Assembly (NCBI RefSeq): GCF_004362245.1
Contig: NZ_SNWM01000001.1
Span: forward strand, 186,001-250,000
Direction of reading: 5' to 3'
Source of the DNA: Pedobacter duraquae
GTDB lineage: Bacteria; Bacteroidota; Bacteroidia; Sphingobacteriales; Sphingobacteriaceae
DNA: 64,000 nucleotides
The notes below the pieces were generated by a model, which had not been told where the DNA came from, searched no databases, and saw nothing but the letters and a program-made list of their open reading frames with translations. The stretch's first letter is position 1, and each line of letters begins with the position of its first letter. The position numbers were made by a program, and so were the translations under genes. Shown piece after piece: positions 52,355-61,881 of this stretch.

Positions 52355-54730
52355 CTACTCATACTTCAGCGCATCAACTGCATTTGCCTTAGCTACCTTA
52401 AAACTTTGCAGACTCACAGTCAGCCCAGCGATAACTAGTGATAACAAACCAGCAATGAGGAATGGCCAGGCTCCGATAGCAATCTTATAATCATAATTTT
52501 TCAACCATTTTTGAATTAATACAAATGCAACAGGAAATGCTATAATATTGGAAAGCAAAACCAATTTCATAAAATCTAAATTTAGTAAAATCAGTATGCT
52601 TCTTAAATCGGCTCCCAGCACTTTACGAATACTGATCTCCTTTTTCCTTTGTTCTGCCATATATAGTGCCAATCCCAATAATCCAAGGCAAGAAATAAAG
52701 ATTGCAAAGCCACCAAATAAATTAGACAATACACTTAGGAGATGTTCTGTTTTTAAATGCTCCTCCATCCTGCTGCTCACAAACGTCAGCTCACCGGGAT
52801 AGCCAGGATTTAACTGTTTATTCACTTCCTTAATCCGGTCAATTGAAAGGCTCGCAGCCTGGTTTGCACTAAGTCTCATCAATAACACATGTGTAATACT
52901 TGCATTGTTGAAGAAGAACGTTGGTTGCGCTGCCTTTCCAGCTTTTTCATTATAATAATCATCAACAACTCCAATAATGGTAAGCGGTGGGTTTTCTCCC
53001 CAGTGCACCACCGTACCTACGGGATTTTTCAACCCCATATGTTTTACCATAGATTGATTCACAAGAAGTGAAGTTGCTGTATCCGCTCTGAACTGTCGTG
53101 AAAAATCTCTCCCCGCTAGTACTTTGACACCTACCGTATTAGTAAAATCAAATCCAACACTCCGGTAACTCACAATCGACTTATCGTTCGCATCTTTGCC
53201 GGGCCAGCTGAAATTGCCAGTAATTGATCCCGAAGAACTAAAAGATTGAGCAAACTCTGTTGCAGAGCTAATTGCACCGCTACGGATTAACTCATCCTTG
53301 AAGAATTTTAGTTTCTCTGGCTTTTCTAACTCACCTTCCAGATCGAGTTGTACCAGATTGTCTTGCGCAAAACCCAGGGGTTTCTGTTTGATAAACTGAA
53401 TTTGCGAATAAACTATGATTGCACATACGATCATGCAAATTGATAAGCTGAATTGTAAAACCACAAGTATTTTACGGATTGACAACGATGATCTGCCGCT
53501 GCCGTTAAAACCCTTGAGCACTTTAACAGGCATAAAGGATGATAAATAAAACGCAGGATAACTGCCAGCTAGTAACCCGGTAATTAAGGCCATTCCGAGC
53601 AGCGTGAGCCAAAAAAGAACGTTATTGTAGGCAATGCCTATGGAGATTCCAAGGAGGTTGTTAAAGTAAGGTAACGCAAGTTCGAGTAATGTAAAAGCTA
53701 ACAGGATGGCAATACTGGAAAACAGCATCGACTCAAGTATAAATTGTCCCATCAGCGTTTTCCTCGATGAGCCAAGCGCTTTGCGCACCCCTACCTCGCG
53801 CGCACGTTTTTCCGAACGTGCGGTAGATAAATTCATATAATTGATACTGGCAATGAGTAACACGCAAAAAGCGAGAAACGCAAATAACCGAACCTGATCG
53901 ATTTTTCCACCAATTGATTTTCCATTTTCAAACTCGCCATATAGATGTTGTTTCGAAAAGGGAAATAGGAATGCTTCCAACTGTGTATCCTTTTCATTTT
54001 CCTTAATCAATCTCCTTAGACCCAAATCTGTACTTTCGAAAAATCGCTTGTCTTTCAATTTAATTAATGTCGCACAAGTTATGGAGCCCCAACCATTATT
54101 TTTATCATCAGGATTTTCTGAGTCAAAGAAAGACCAGCTGGTTAAGGCATCGTACTTGATGCTTTGATTGTCAGGCAAATCTGCAACCACCGCAGTTACT
54201 TTTAAAAAGCGTTTGTTATTCCATTTCACCAACTGACCCATTGGGTTAACAGCGCCAAAAAGCTTTTTCGCAGTGGATGCAGTTAGTAAAACTCCTTCCG
54301 GTGTATTTAAGGCGGTTTCTGCGGATCCTGAAATAAAAGTATAATCAAAGATCCTCAGGAAGGATGGATCAACACTCAGTGCGTTTAACTTAAATCGATT
54401 TTCATCGTGACTAAAGAGCTTGTCACTACTGCTAAATGCGATGCGGGCAGTACTTTCAACGCCAGGAAGACTTTGTTGTGCTGCTGCAGCCAACTTATTA
54501 GGATTTGCTTGAGTGGTAATAAGCTTCCCATTAACATTAAGATTTATTTCACTATAGTATATCCGATCTATATCCTTGAATTGCTTATCGTAACTCCATT
54601 CGTAATTTACATATAGGAGCAAAATCAGGCAGCATGCCATACCTATCGCCAGTCCACCGATGTTGATCGCCGAAAATCCTTTGTGCTTCCAAAGATTCCT
54701 GAATGCTATTTTTAAATTGATGAAAAACAT
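52355..54730 (-). CDS. ABC transporter permease, MacB/FtsX type
   Basis: 791 residues. Layout: one N-terminal helix after 'NLKIAFRNLWKHKGFSAINIGGLAIG', a MacB-PCD periplasmic domain, three helices with 'TARSEKRAREVGVRKALGSSRKTLMGQFILESMLF', a second periplasmic domain, and three final helices with 'QRKKEISIRKVLGADLRSILILLNLDFMKLVLLS'. The double arrangement is the usual Bacteroidota form of this permease. It needs an ATPase partner encoded elsewhere, since none is adjacent. Substrate unknown; members of this group often export antimicrobial peptides or lipids. ATG at 54728-54730 is preferred over one seven codons earlier. Confidence 0.88.
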   Translation of the reverse strand: MFFINLKIAFRNLWKHKGFSAINIGGLAIGMACCLILLLYVNYEWSYDKQFKDIDRIYYSEINLNVNGKLITTQANPNKLAAAAQQSLPGVESTARIAFSSSDKLFSHDENRFKLNALSVDPSFLRIFDYTFISGSAETALNTPEGVLLTASTAKKLFGAVNPMGQLVKWNNKRFLKVTAVVADLPDNQSIKYDALTSWSFFDSENPDDKNNGWGSITCATLIKLKDKRFFESTDLGLRRLIKENEKDTQLEAFLFPFSKQHLYGEFENGKSIGGKIDQVRLFAFLAFCVLLIASINYMNLSTARSEKRAREVGVRKALGSSRKTLMGQFILESMLFSSIAILLAFTLLELALPYFNNLLGISIGIAYNNVLFWLTLLGMALITGLLAGSYPAFYLSSFMPVKVLKGFNGSGRSSLSIRKILVVLQFSLSICMIVCAIIVYSQIQFIKQKPLGFAQDNLVQLDLEGELEKPEKLKFFKDELIRSGAISSATEFAQSFSSSGSITGNFSWPGKDANDKSIVSYRSVGFDFTNTVGVKVLAGRDFSRQFRADTATSLLVNQSMVKHMGLKNPVGTVVHWGENPPLTIIGVVDDYYNEKAGKAAQPTFFFNNASITHVLLMRLSANQAASLSIDRIKEVNKQLNPGYPGELTFVSSRMEEHLKTEHLLSVLSNLFGGFAIFISCLGLLGLALYMAEQRKKEISIRKVLGADLRSILILLNLDFMKLVLLSNIIAFPVAFVLIQKWLKNYDYKIAIGAWPFLIAGLLSLVIAGLTVSLQSFKVAKANAVDALKYE

Positions 54731-55023
54731 ATCTTTAATTTTCTGAGCCAATTACGAATAACATGCCAATCAAACATACCATAGTTTAATCATCAAAAAA
54801 GGCACTATATGTTGTAAATATCTGTTATTTCCGTTCGTTATCGCACAAGTACCGTACAAAAACGTACAGATCTTTATTATCAAAGCCTATCCACCCTATT
54901 ACAATTGGGAATCGATTTTAAGATTCCAGTATTAATAAATAAATTGCTCCTCCAAAACTGAATAGTTAAAACTTTGTATACCTTTATGCAATAACATTGC
55001 ATTTAGATCTAAACCAAAAATTC

Positions 55024-58000
55024 ATGAAAAAAACTTTACTGACTTTATCGCTATTCGCCCTCACCGCATTGGGGCTAAAAGCACAAAATCAACCCAGGTG
55101 GATGCAACAACCTGCGGTGTCGCCTGATGGCCAATGGATTGCTTTTGAATACAAAGGCAATATTTTCAAGGTGCCCGCAACTGGTGGAAGTGCAATTCCA
55201 CTTACACTGGCAAGTTCTTACAATGGCTATCCAGTCTGGAGTCATGATAGTAAAAAAATTGCTTTTTCTTCAGATCGCTATGGTAATTTCGATGTATATG
55301 TGATCCAGGCCGCAGGTGGAGACGCAACAAGATTAACCTTCAATTCCGCGAAAGATATTCCTTATGATTTCTCCGCTGACGATCAAAAAGTAATCTTTGG
55401 TACAGATAGACATGATATATATACTTCGGCCAGATTTCCGGGTGACAGTTATTTCATGAAACTATACGAAGTTCCTGTGAAAGGTGGAAACAGTGCTCTG
55501 ATCAATAGCGCTGGTACCGAAAATGTACATTATAACGCGAAAGGTGACCAGATTATCTTCCAGGATAGAAAAGGTTACGAGGATCCGTGGCGTAAACATC
55601 ATACTTCAGCAGTTACCCGCGATATCTGGACGTATGATTTCAAAAATAACAGCTATCACAAGGTCTCTGATTTTAAAGGAGAAGATAGGGAGCCAGTATG
55701 GGGAAATGGTGACGATTTTTACTATTTGAGCGAACGCAATGGCAATCAAAACTTATTTAAATCTTCAATTGCCAACCCGGCACAGATAACTCAGATTACG
55801 AAGTTCGACAAAAATCCTGTCCGCAACTTGTCGCGTTCCACAAATGGAACACTTGTATTCACCTATAATGGAGATATCTATAGTTTGAAAGATGGCGGTC
55901 AGCCGCAAAAAGTCGCCATCAACTTCGAAGCAGATTTTGCTGCAGATCAGGTAGCTATCATGCCTGTCCGTGGCGAAGCTTCAGAGATGGCAGTCTCACC
56001 GGACGGCAAACAGGTAGCTTTCGTTTATCGCGGTGACATTTTCGTAACTGCTGCAGACGGTGCTACTACAAAAAAGATTACCAACACCCCGTATCAGGAA
56101 AGAATGGTACAATTTTCTCCTGATGGTAAATCTCTTCTATTTTCGGCAGAAAACGAGAAATCCTGGGACATCATGGAAGCAACTATCGTCAATAAAAACG
56201 AGCCTTACTTCTATGCTGCAACCGTCTTAAAAATAACGCCTGTTATTGCATCTGACAAAGATGAATTTCAGGGTGTATATTCACCAGACGGCAAGAAAAT
56301 CGCTTATCTTGAAGAACGAAATGTACTGAAATCTTATACGATTGCCAGCAAAACATCAGCGTCGTTGTTACCTGAAGGCGTCAACTTCTCTTATTCGGAT
56401 GGTGATCAATATTTCACCTGGTCGCCAGACAGCAAATATCTGCTCGCCCAATCAACAGAAGGTGGTGGCTGGTTCCAGAATGAAGTTGTACTGATTAAAG
56501 ACGATGGCTCAGGCAAACGTGTAAACCTGACCAATAGTGGTTTCGGTGATTCTTATCCGCAGTTCGGTATGGATGGCAAAATGATGTATTGGCTAACTGA
56601 TAAAGATGGGATGAAAAACCTTAGCCGGGGTTCGCAAGACGATATTTATGCCATGTTCTTTGATCAAAAAACCTGGGATAAATTCCAATTAAGTAAAGAA
56701 GATTTCGAATTACGCACTGAACAGGAGAAAAAAGATACAGCGGGTAAAAAACCTGAAATCGATAAATCTAAAACGGATAAAAAAACACCAGCTAAACCTG
56801 CAACGCCGGTTGAGCCTTTTGCACCGTACCTCAAAAACCTTGAGGATCGTACGCAGCGCTTAACAAACGCATCAACCAATATATCTGGCGTTAAACTTTC
56901 TAAAGACGGCGAGAAACTTTACTATTTAGCCAGATATGATAAAGGATTTGATCTATGGGTAACTACACTTCGTACTAAAGAGTCGAAAATCCTTGCTAAA
57001 CTCGATGCCTCTGGTGCCGATTTGGAAATTACAAAAGATGGAAAGTTCCTTTTTGTGATGGCTAATGGAAGCATTATGAAAATTGGTGCCGATGACGGTA
57101 AGGTTACTCCTATACGCATCAATTCTGAGATGGAGCTTAAAGCGGGTGCTGAGCGGGCATATATTTTAGAACATACCTGGAAACAAGTAAAGAAGAAATT
57201 CTTCGACCCTAAATTGCAAGGCGTAGATTGGGATTACTATTATAGCAATTACAAGCAATTTCTCCCATACATCAACAATGACTATGACTTCCAGGTATTA
57301 CTCAGCGAATTCCTTGGTGAGTTAAATGCCTCTCATACCGGTGGCAGATATAGTCCAAGCTTCCCTACTGGAGATGAAACTGCCGCACTAGGTTTAACTT
57401 ACGACCTAAGCAAGACAAATGGCTTATATGTAAAGGAAATTATCCCCGGAGGTCCATTTGATAATGCCAGTACCAAAATGAAACCAAACATGGTGATTGA
57501 TCAGATCAATGGCAATGCGATCAGCCCTGATGAAGACTGGGCAAAACTACTTAACCATAAAGCCGGTCAGTTTACTCTGATTAACTTCCACGATGCCAAC
57601 GGCATCAAATATCAGGAGACTGTTAAACCAATTCGTCCGCGTACAGAAACCGGCACACTGCTATACAACAAATGGGTTAAACTCATGGAAAAATTAACAG
57701 ATAGCTTGTCTGGAGGTAAAGTTGGTTATGTTCACGTCCGTAGCATGGACGATCCAAGTTTCCGTGTCACCTTTGATAAGGTACTTGGTAAGAATGGCAA
57801 TAAAGAGGCACTGATCGTAGACTCTCGTTTTAATGGAGGTGGATGGCTGCATGATGACCTGGTAACTTTCTTAAGCGGAAAGATGTATTTCACGTTAAGA
57901 CCCCAAGGACATGTGACCACTGGTGGTGAACCTTTAAATAAATGGAGTAAACCAAGTTGTGTACTGATGTCGGAAGGCAATTACTCAGATGCTTTTATGT

Positions 58001-58278
58001 TCCCTTATGCTTACAAAGCATTAGGCATAGGTAAACTAATCGGTATGCCGGTGGCAGGTACAGGAACCGCGGTATGGTGGGAAACTCAGATCAATAACCG
58101 CATTGTATTTGGTATTCCAATGATCGCAACTTACGGCCCTAATGAAACGCATGCCACTGAAAACCATCAGCTGGAACCAGATATTCAGATCTTGAACGAA
58201 TACACCAAAGTGTTAGCCGGACAGGATCAACAATTGGAAGCAGCAGTAAAAGAAATGCTTAAAACAGTGAAGAAATAA
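55024..58278 (+). CDS. Tricorn-like S41 family peptidase
   Basis: 1084 residues, exported (signal 1-19, GLKAQ). Residues about 25-320 and 325-700 form two PD40/TolB-like beta-propellers ('SPDGQWIAFEYKGNIFKVPATGG'). A PDZ domain (about 785-860) is followed by the S41 protease domain. Tricorn-type catalytic residues are visible: H771 in 'LNASHTGG', S988-D989 in 'EGNYSDAF', and a Glu in 'HQLEPDIQIL'. The C-terminal segment includes 'MPVAGTGTAVWWE'. It is predicted to degrade peptides in the periplasm. A Lys/Pro-rich linker lies around residues 580-620. Confidence 0.9.
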   Translation: MKKTLLTLSLFALTALGLKAQNQPRWMQQPAVSPDGQWIAFEYKGNIFKVPATGGSAIPLTLASSYNGYPVWSHDSKKIAFSSDRYGNFDVYVIQAAGGDATRLTFNSAKDIPYDFSADDQKVIFGTDRHDIYTSARFPGDSYFMKLYEVPVKGGNSALINSAGTENVHYNAKGDQIIFQDRKGYEDPWRKHHTSAVTRDIWTYDFKNNSYHKVSDFKGEDREPVWGNGDDFYYLSERNGNQNLFKSSIANPAQITQITKFDKNPVRNLSRSTNGTLVFTYNGDIYSLKDGGQPQKVAINFEADFAADQVAIMPVRGEASEMAVSPDGKQVAFVYRGDIFVTAADGATTKKITNTPYQERMVQFSPDGKSLLFSAENEKSWDIMEATIVNKNEPYFYAATVLKITPVIASDKDEFQGVYSPDGKKIAYLEERNVLKSYTIASKTSASLLPEGVNFSYSDGDQYFTWSPDSKYLLAQSTEGGGWFQNEVVLIKDDGSGKRVNLTNSGFGDSYPQFGMDGKMMYWLTDKDGMKNLSRGSQDDIYAMFFDQKTWDKFQLSKEDFELRTEQEKKDTAGKKPEIDKSKTDKKTPAKPATPVEPFAPYLKNLEDRTQRLTNASTNISGVKLSKDGEKLYYLARYDKGFDLWVTTLRTKESKILAKLDASGADLEITKDGKFLFVMANGSIMKIGADDGKVTPIRINSEMELKAGAERAYILEHTWKQVKKKFFDPKLQGVDWDYYYSNYKQFLPYINNDYDFQVLLSEFLGELNASHTGGRYSPSFPTGDETAALGLTYDLSKTNGLYVKEIIPGGPFDNASTKMKPNMVIDQINGNAISPDEDWAKLLNHKAGQFTLINFHDANGIKYQETVKPIRPRTETGTLLYNKWVKLMEKLTDSLSGGKVGYVHVRSMDDPSFRVTFDKVLGKNGNKEALIVDSRFNGGGWLHDDLVTFLSGKMYFTLRPQGHVTTGGEPLNKWSKPSCVLMSEGNYSDAFMFPYAYKALGIGKLIGMPVAGTGTAVWWETQINNRIVFGIPMIATYGPNETHATENHQLEPDIQILNEYTKVLAGQDQQLEAAVKEMLKTVKK

Positions 58279-58374
58279 AATAGCGCAACGGAATAACAGG
58301 TTGAGGGATGCAAGAATTGTATTCCTCAACTTATTCCATTGCTTTTTTGACTGCACGCGTCAAACGTATCCAGC

Positions 58375-59394
58375 TTATAAATTCTTAGTCAGACAATCTC
58401 TGAACATCTTGTCAAAACCATGCACCTGCAGGTTTTTACCGATAAACACAACCTTTGATTCTCTTAGCTCGTCAGGCAGCCAACGCTCGCCGAGATCGAC
58501 AGCCAGGGATTTCCCGACAGTTTGAAGAATGATTTTACTCTCAAACCCTTCGCTATAAATGATTCCTTTAATCCGGTACACACTGGCTGATTGTAAAATC
58601 AGAAACACCATCATGCGGTGTTCAAGCAACGTAATGTCCATGCTTTGCGTATATCTCAACAAAATAGTCTCAATCTCAGAATGCTGGTGTTGCTGATGCA
58701 AACTACTTATTGCCAGAAGCGGCGCCGCTTTTGCCGGATCTCTGCTTATACTGAAAATACCCTTTGGTGTTACTGCTTGTGGACTGGCAGAGAAATTCAG
58801 TATTCTCTCCTGTTGAAAAAGTTGCTTAATCTTGTAGTCGTCTTTTGTACCGATGTATACAGTTGCAAAAGGATTAATGGATTTCAAAGTTGCCTGCAAT
58901 TCCAATAGGTACTCTGGTGATACTTTTTCAGTTTTGTTTAGTAAGATCAGGTCGCTGAACACAAGCTGCTGCACCGCCTCCGCAGTCTCCCGCAACTGAT
59001 CTTCTACCTGCTCCGCATCAACAACACAAATTACCCTTTTTAGGATATATCCACGTTTCACCTGCTCCATCGTTAGAAAAGGCTGTGCAATGTTCGCCGG
59101 ATCAGCAATCCCTGTTGCTTCAATAATCAGATGATCCCATTGCTCCCGCTTATCCCAAAGCTCATTGAGCACTTCAAAGATGTCATCATTTAGCGAGCAG
59201 CACAAACATCCGTTATTCAGTTCAACGAGTTCGGTCGCACCTTTAACAACAAGTTCAGCATCAATACTCATTTCGCCAATCTCATTTTCCACGATAGCAA
59301 AACGTGTTTCTGTTTTCTGTGTGATGATCTGATTGAGTAACGTTGTTTTGCCCGCCCCTAAAAAACCGGTAAGTAGTGTAACTTCTTTAGCCAT
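58375..59394 (-). CDS. COG0523 (CobW/YjiA/ZNG1-like) GTPase, putative metal chaperone
   Basis: 339 residues. Walker A 'GFLGAGKTT' at residues 10-18, metal-binding C63-x-C65-C66 in 'NNGCLCCSLND', Walker B-like 'DHLIIEATGIADPANI', and guanine-recognition 'LLNKTEKV'. The CobW C-terminal domain covers about 240-325 ('RIKGIIYSEGFESKIILQTVG'). Family members hand zinc, cobalt or iron to client proteins. No Zur site or metal enzyme is obvious beside it, so the metal is open. Confidence 0.88.
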   Translation of the reverse strand: MAKEVTLLTGFLGAGKTTLLNQIITQKTETRFAIVENEIGEMSIDAELVVKGATELVELNNGCLCCSLNDDIFEVLNELWDKREQWDHLIIEATGIADPANIAQPFLTMEQVKRGYILKRVICVVDAEQVEDQLRETAEAVQQLVFSDLILLNKTEKVSPEYLLELQATLKSINPFATVYIGTKDDYKIKQLFQQERILNFSASPQAVTPKGIFSISRDPAKAAPLLAISSLHQQHQHSEIETILLRYTQSMDITLLEHRMMVFLILQSASVYRIKGIIYSEGFESKIILQTVGKSLAVDLGERWLPDELRESKVVFIGKNLQVHGFDKMFRDCLTKNL

Positions 59395-59425
59395 GTTAAA
59401 TTCTTATAACTCGATCAGCAACAAA

Positions 59426-59812
59426 CTATTTTAAGATAGACGTAGGCTTCTTGTTCTCGTCAATCGCCACAAAGGAAAAGGATCCTGTTACGGCCATCTC
59501 ACGATGTTCAGAGTACATTTGCTCAACAAAGATATCTACTTTAACTTTTAAGCTGGTGTTTCCTACATGTGTTACCGTACCAATAAGCTCAACAATAGTT
59601 CCTGCAGGAATAGGTTTCGTAAAATCAATCCGATCACTGCTAACCGTAACCATTGTTTGTCTGCTAAAGCGTGTTGCAGTTATAAAAGCAACCTCATCCA
59701 TCATCAACATGGCCGTTCCGCCAAAAAGTGTATCATAGTGATTTGTCGTATTAGGGAATACGGCTTTGAAAATACGGGTCTCTGAGGCTTTGATCTTATC
59801 GTCTATCGTCAT
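59426..59812 (-). CDS. Acyl-CoA thioesterase, hotdog fold
   Basis: 128 residues from the ATG at 59810-59812. Core motif: 'NHYDTLFGGTAMLMMDEVAFITATRF' with the helix and acidic residue, then 'SSDRIDFTKPIPAGTIVELIGTVTHVGNTSLKVKVDI'. This is the YciA/ACOT-type family, hydrolysing acyl-CoA. A GTG ten codons earlier is a possible alternative start. Cytoplasmic. Confidence 0.86.
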   Translation of the reverse strand: MTIDDKIKASETRIFKAVFPNTTNHYDTLFGGTAMLMMDEVAFITATRFSRQTMVTVSSDRIDFTKPIPAGTIVELIGTVTHVGNTSLKVKVDIFVEQMYSEHREMAVTGSFSFVAIDENKKPTSILK

Positions 59813-59840
59813 TGATGAAATAGTAAAATGGGTATAAAGC

Positions 59841-59872
59841 ACAACAGCCTGTATCGAGATACAGGCTGTTGT
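59841..59872 (-). terminator. Perfect inverted repeat after the histone H1-like gene
   Basis: ACAACAGCCTGTATC (59841-59855) and its reverse complement (59858-59872) with a 2-base centre. It lies 18 bases past the stop of the minus-strand histone-like gene and just before the thioesterase start. No long U-tract follows. Confidence 0.65.
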
Positions 59873-59890
59873 TATGAAAAATGCTTTTAA

Positions 59891-60070
59891 TTATTTAGCA
59901 GTGTTTTTTTTCTCTGTTACTTCAGCACGGATGTCCTGAGCAAGCACTTTTAAATCCTGCATTGCTTTACGAACTCTTGTTCCTGCTGCACTGTTACCAG
60001 CGTTATAAAATTTCTCTGCATCAGCTTCAACTGAAGCTAACAATTCTTTCACTTTTGCAAATTTTTCCAT
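59891..60070 (-). CDS. Histone H1-like (Hc1-type) small basic protein
   Basis: 59 residues: MEKFAKVKELLASVEADAEK then 'FYNAGNSAAGTRVRKAMQDLKVLAQDIRAEVTEKKNTAK'. It is a single long helical, Lys-rich segment, matching the short histone H1/Hc1-like proteins annotated in many Bacteroidota. The 'AGNSAAGTRVRKAMQDLK' core is the recognisable part. It should bind DNA and affect nucleoid structure. ATG at 60068-60070, TAA at 59891-59893; a strong hairpin follows. Confidence 0.8.
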   Translation of the reverse strand: MEKFAKVKELLASVEADAEKFYNAGNSAAGTRVRKAMQDLKVLAQDIRAEVTEKKNTAK

Positions 60071-60170
60071 ATTTTGATTTTTTTAATTTGGTTTCAAATA
60101 TAGGATAATTGGCAAATAAATAGCTACTGATGCCATTTAAATCTGTTTTCGCGTATAAATGCGCATAAAA

Positions 60171-60199
60171 AAAGGGCGCTATTTTTAGTAGCACCCTTT
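60171..60199 (-). terminator. Hairpin terminator after the 67-residue protein
   Basis: AAAGGG-C-GCTA pairs with TAGC-A-CCCTTT with one C/A mismatch. Positioned 17 bases past the stop of the minus-strand gene at 60216; A-rich on the plus strand, so T-rich on the minus strand. Confidence 0.65.
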
Positions 60200-60215
60200 A
60201 TATATACCTCGGCAT

Positions 60216-60419
60216 TTATAAGATAAATAACCGTGGATTTGACTTTTTCCTTGATCCAACAGGGATAGCTGAGCGTGACTGAGCAGCATTTTTATAGCTC
60301 TCTACACCCTCGTCGCTAAACCTTTGGTCTTCAGACTTTTCCATCGAAGATTCTAACACCGTAGCATGTGAAGCGAAGAAGTGGCCTGCAGGATTTTCCG
60401 ATTTTAATGTGTTTTTCAT
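60216..60419 (-). CDS. Small protein of unknown function
   Basis: 67 residues, polar, with mixed charge ('NPAGHFFASHATVLESSMEKSEDQRFSDEGVESYKNAAQSRSA') and a basic C-terminus ('VGSRKKSNPRLFIL'). It has no signal or membrane segment. Its own ATG and a terminator after the stop suggest a real small gene. No family is recognised. Confidence 0.5.
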   Translation of the reverse strand: MKNTLKSENPAGHFFASHATVLESSMEKSEDQRFSDEGVESYKNAAQSRSAIPVGSRKKSNPRLFIL

Positions 60420-60530
60420 AGGATAGTTTTTTTATACCTCAAGAACAAGCTGGAAACACTAAAGTTTTTGCGAAAAAAAATATTTTGAAAAAATCTGGAA
60501 ATCGTGACAAAAAAAAGATTTTTCGCACAA

Positions 60531-60563
60531 AAAAAGGCCCGGATTCACAGTCCGAGCCTTTTT
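60531..60563 (-). terminator. Rho-independent terminator of the receiver gene
   Basis: AAAAAGGC-C-CGGA pairs with TCCG-A-GCCTTTTT, one mismatch, loop TTCACAG. It lies 17 bases past the stop of the minus-strand receiver gene, and its T-tract on that strand is clear. Confidence 0.85.
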
Positions 60564-60580
60564 ATTTCTTAGAATTTACC

Positions 60581-60988
60581 TTATTTCACAGGTGCATTCG
60601 TTGTATCCTTCTTAACAGCAGGACCTTTTTTATCTAATAACTGATCAATACGTTGTACTACATCATTCACATCAAAAGGTTTACTGATATAATCATCTGC
60701 GCAAGCACCAGCACTTAATTGCTTACTTCTTGGGTTTGCAGACATCACGATTACCGGGATGTGTTTCGTAAACATATCGTTTTTAAGATCCGTGCAAATC
60801 TCAATCCCATTACCATCCGGGAGCATTACGTCAACCAAAAATAAATCTGGTAGAGAATCCCTTAATTTAGCCTTTAATTCACTAAAAGATGACGAGAGCT
60901 GTAGTTCATAGCCTTCATCTTTCAATAAATATTCAATTACATCCCTGATGTCGCTATCATCTTCAAGTACATGTATTCTTCTGATCAT
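60581..60988 (-). CDS. Stand-alone receiver-domain response regulator
   Basis: 135 residues, one CheY-like receiver. Acidic pocket in 'HVLEDDSDIRD', phospho-acceptor Asp in 'PDLFLVDVMLPDGNGIE', Ser in 'VIVMSANP', Lys in 'DDYISKPFD'. No DNA-binding output is attached. The C-terminal tail of about 15 residues is Lys-rich. I use the ATG at 60986-60988; earlier in-frame codons would add 25 unrelated residues. It could act by protein contact or as a phosphate sink. The nearby OmpR-type system is a separate transcript. Confidence 0.85.
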   Translation of the reverse strand: MIRRIHVLEDDSDIRDVIEYLLKDEGYELQLSSSFSELKAKLRDSLPDLFLVDVMLPDGNGIEICTDLKNDMFTKHIPVIVMSANPRSKQLSAGACADDYISKPFDVNDVVQRIDQLLDKKGPAVKKDTTNAPVK

Positions 60989-61185
60989 ATTCAAATTTAT
61001 GCTTAGTGTTTGATCTATACAAGCAACAATTTTGCCATAATTGCAAAATGACTGTTCAAACACAAATTAATTACAAGAAATGCCCTTAAGATGCCTTTAA
61101 GGACATTAGAGCTTTGGAAATTAATATTCTGTAGAGGCATTTGTTGTCTAATCTAAACAGATTGTTTACGATATCAACACATTTG

Positions 61186-61881
61186 CTAGCTACATATTAA
61201 CTTAAATCCGATACTCCGGATATTCATCAGCTGAATTCCGGCTTCGTCTTTTAACATTTTCCGGATGTGTGACATGAACACATCCATACTTCGCGTATTG
61301 TAATAACTATCTTCGCCCCAAATAGTTTGCAACGCAACCTGCCTTTCTAAAATATTATTTTTTTGCTGTACCAGTAGTTCAAGTAAAGCCGCTTCCTTAT
61401 AGGATAAACTGTATTCTCCAGCAGTGGTAACCAGTTTCTGAGTAACTGTGTCTAGCGTACATTTTCCAAAAATATATTGTTGTTGCTTTATTGGATGTCC
61501 GGTGTTTGTTTTACGCCCGTACCTTCCCAGCAATGCTTCCATTCTTGCCAGCAATTCGTCCATACTAAACGGTTTTTTCAGGTAATCATCTCCCCCACTT
61601 TTAAATCCCTTAACCACGTCTGCAGTCAGCGTTTTAGCACTTAGGAAAATTAGCGGGATATCCGGGTTCAGCAACTTAAACCGCGCTGCAACTTCATAAC
61701 CATCCAAAACAGGCAACATAATGTCCAAAATGCAAATGTCAGGCTCAAAATCTTTAAACGCCTGCTCTGCCCTACCTCCATCTTTCACTAAGAGCAATTC
61801 ATAACCGCTACTTTGAAGTCCGTCGCCAACGATTTGCGCTAGTGCTGGTTCGTCTTCCACATAAAGTACCTTATGACTCAT
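61186..61881 (-). CDS. OmpR/PhoB-type response regulator
   Basis: 231 residues. Receiver domain 1-120: acidic pair in 'VLYVEDEPAL', Asp in 'DICILDIMLPVLDGYE', Thr/Ser in 'IFLSAKT', Lys in 'YLKKPFS'. The winged-helix output is at about 130-230: 'SLSYKEAALLELLVQQKNNILERQVALQTIWGEDSYYNTRSMDVFMSHIRKML' and 'IRSIGFKL'. It overlaps the kinase gene by 11 bases, so the pair is coupled. The divergent outer-membrane barrel gene with phased repeats is the likely target. Confidence 0.92.
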   Translation of the reverse strand: MSHKVLYVEDEPALAQIVGDGLQSSGYELLLVKDGGRAEQAFKDFEPDICILDIMLPVLDGYEVAARFKLLNPDIPLIFLSAKTLTADVVKGFKSGGDDYLKKPFSMDELLARMEALLGRYGRKTNTGHPIKQQQYIFGKCTLDTVTQKLVTTAGEYSLSYKEAALLELLVQQKNNILERQVALQTIWGEDSYYNTRSMDVFMSHIRKMLKDEAGIQLMNIRSIGFKLICS

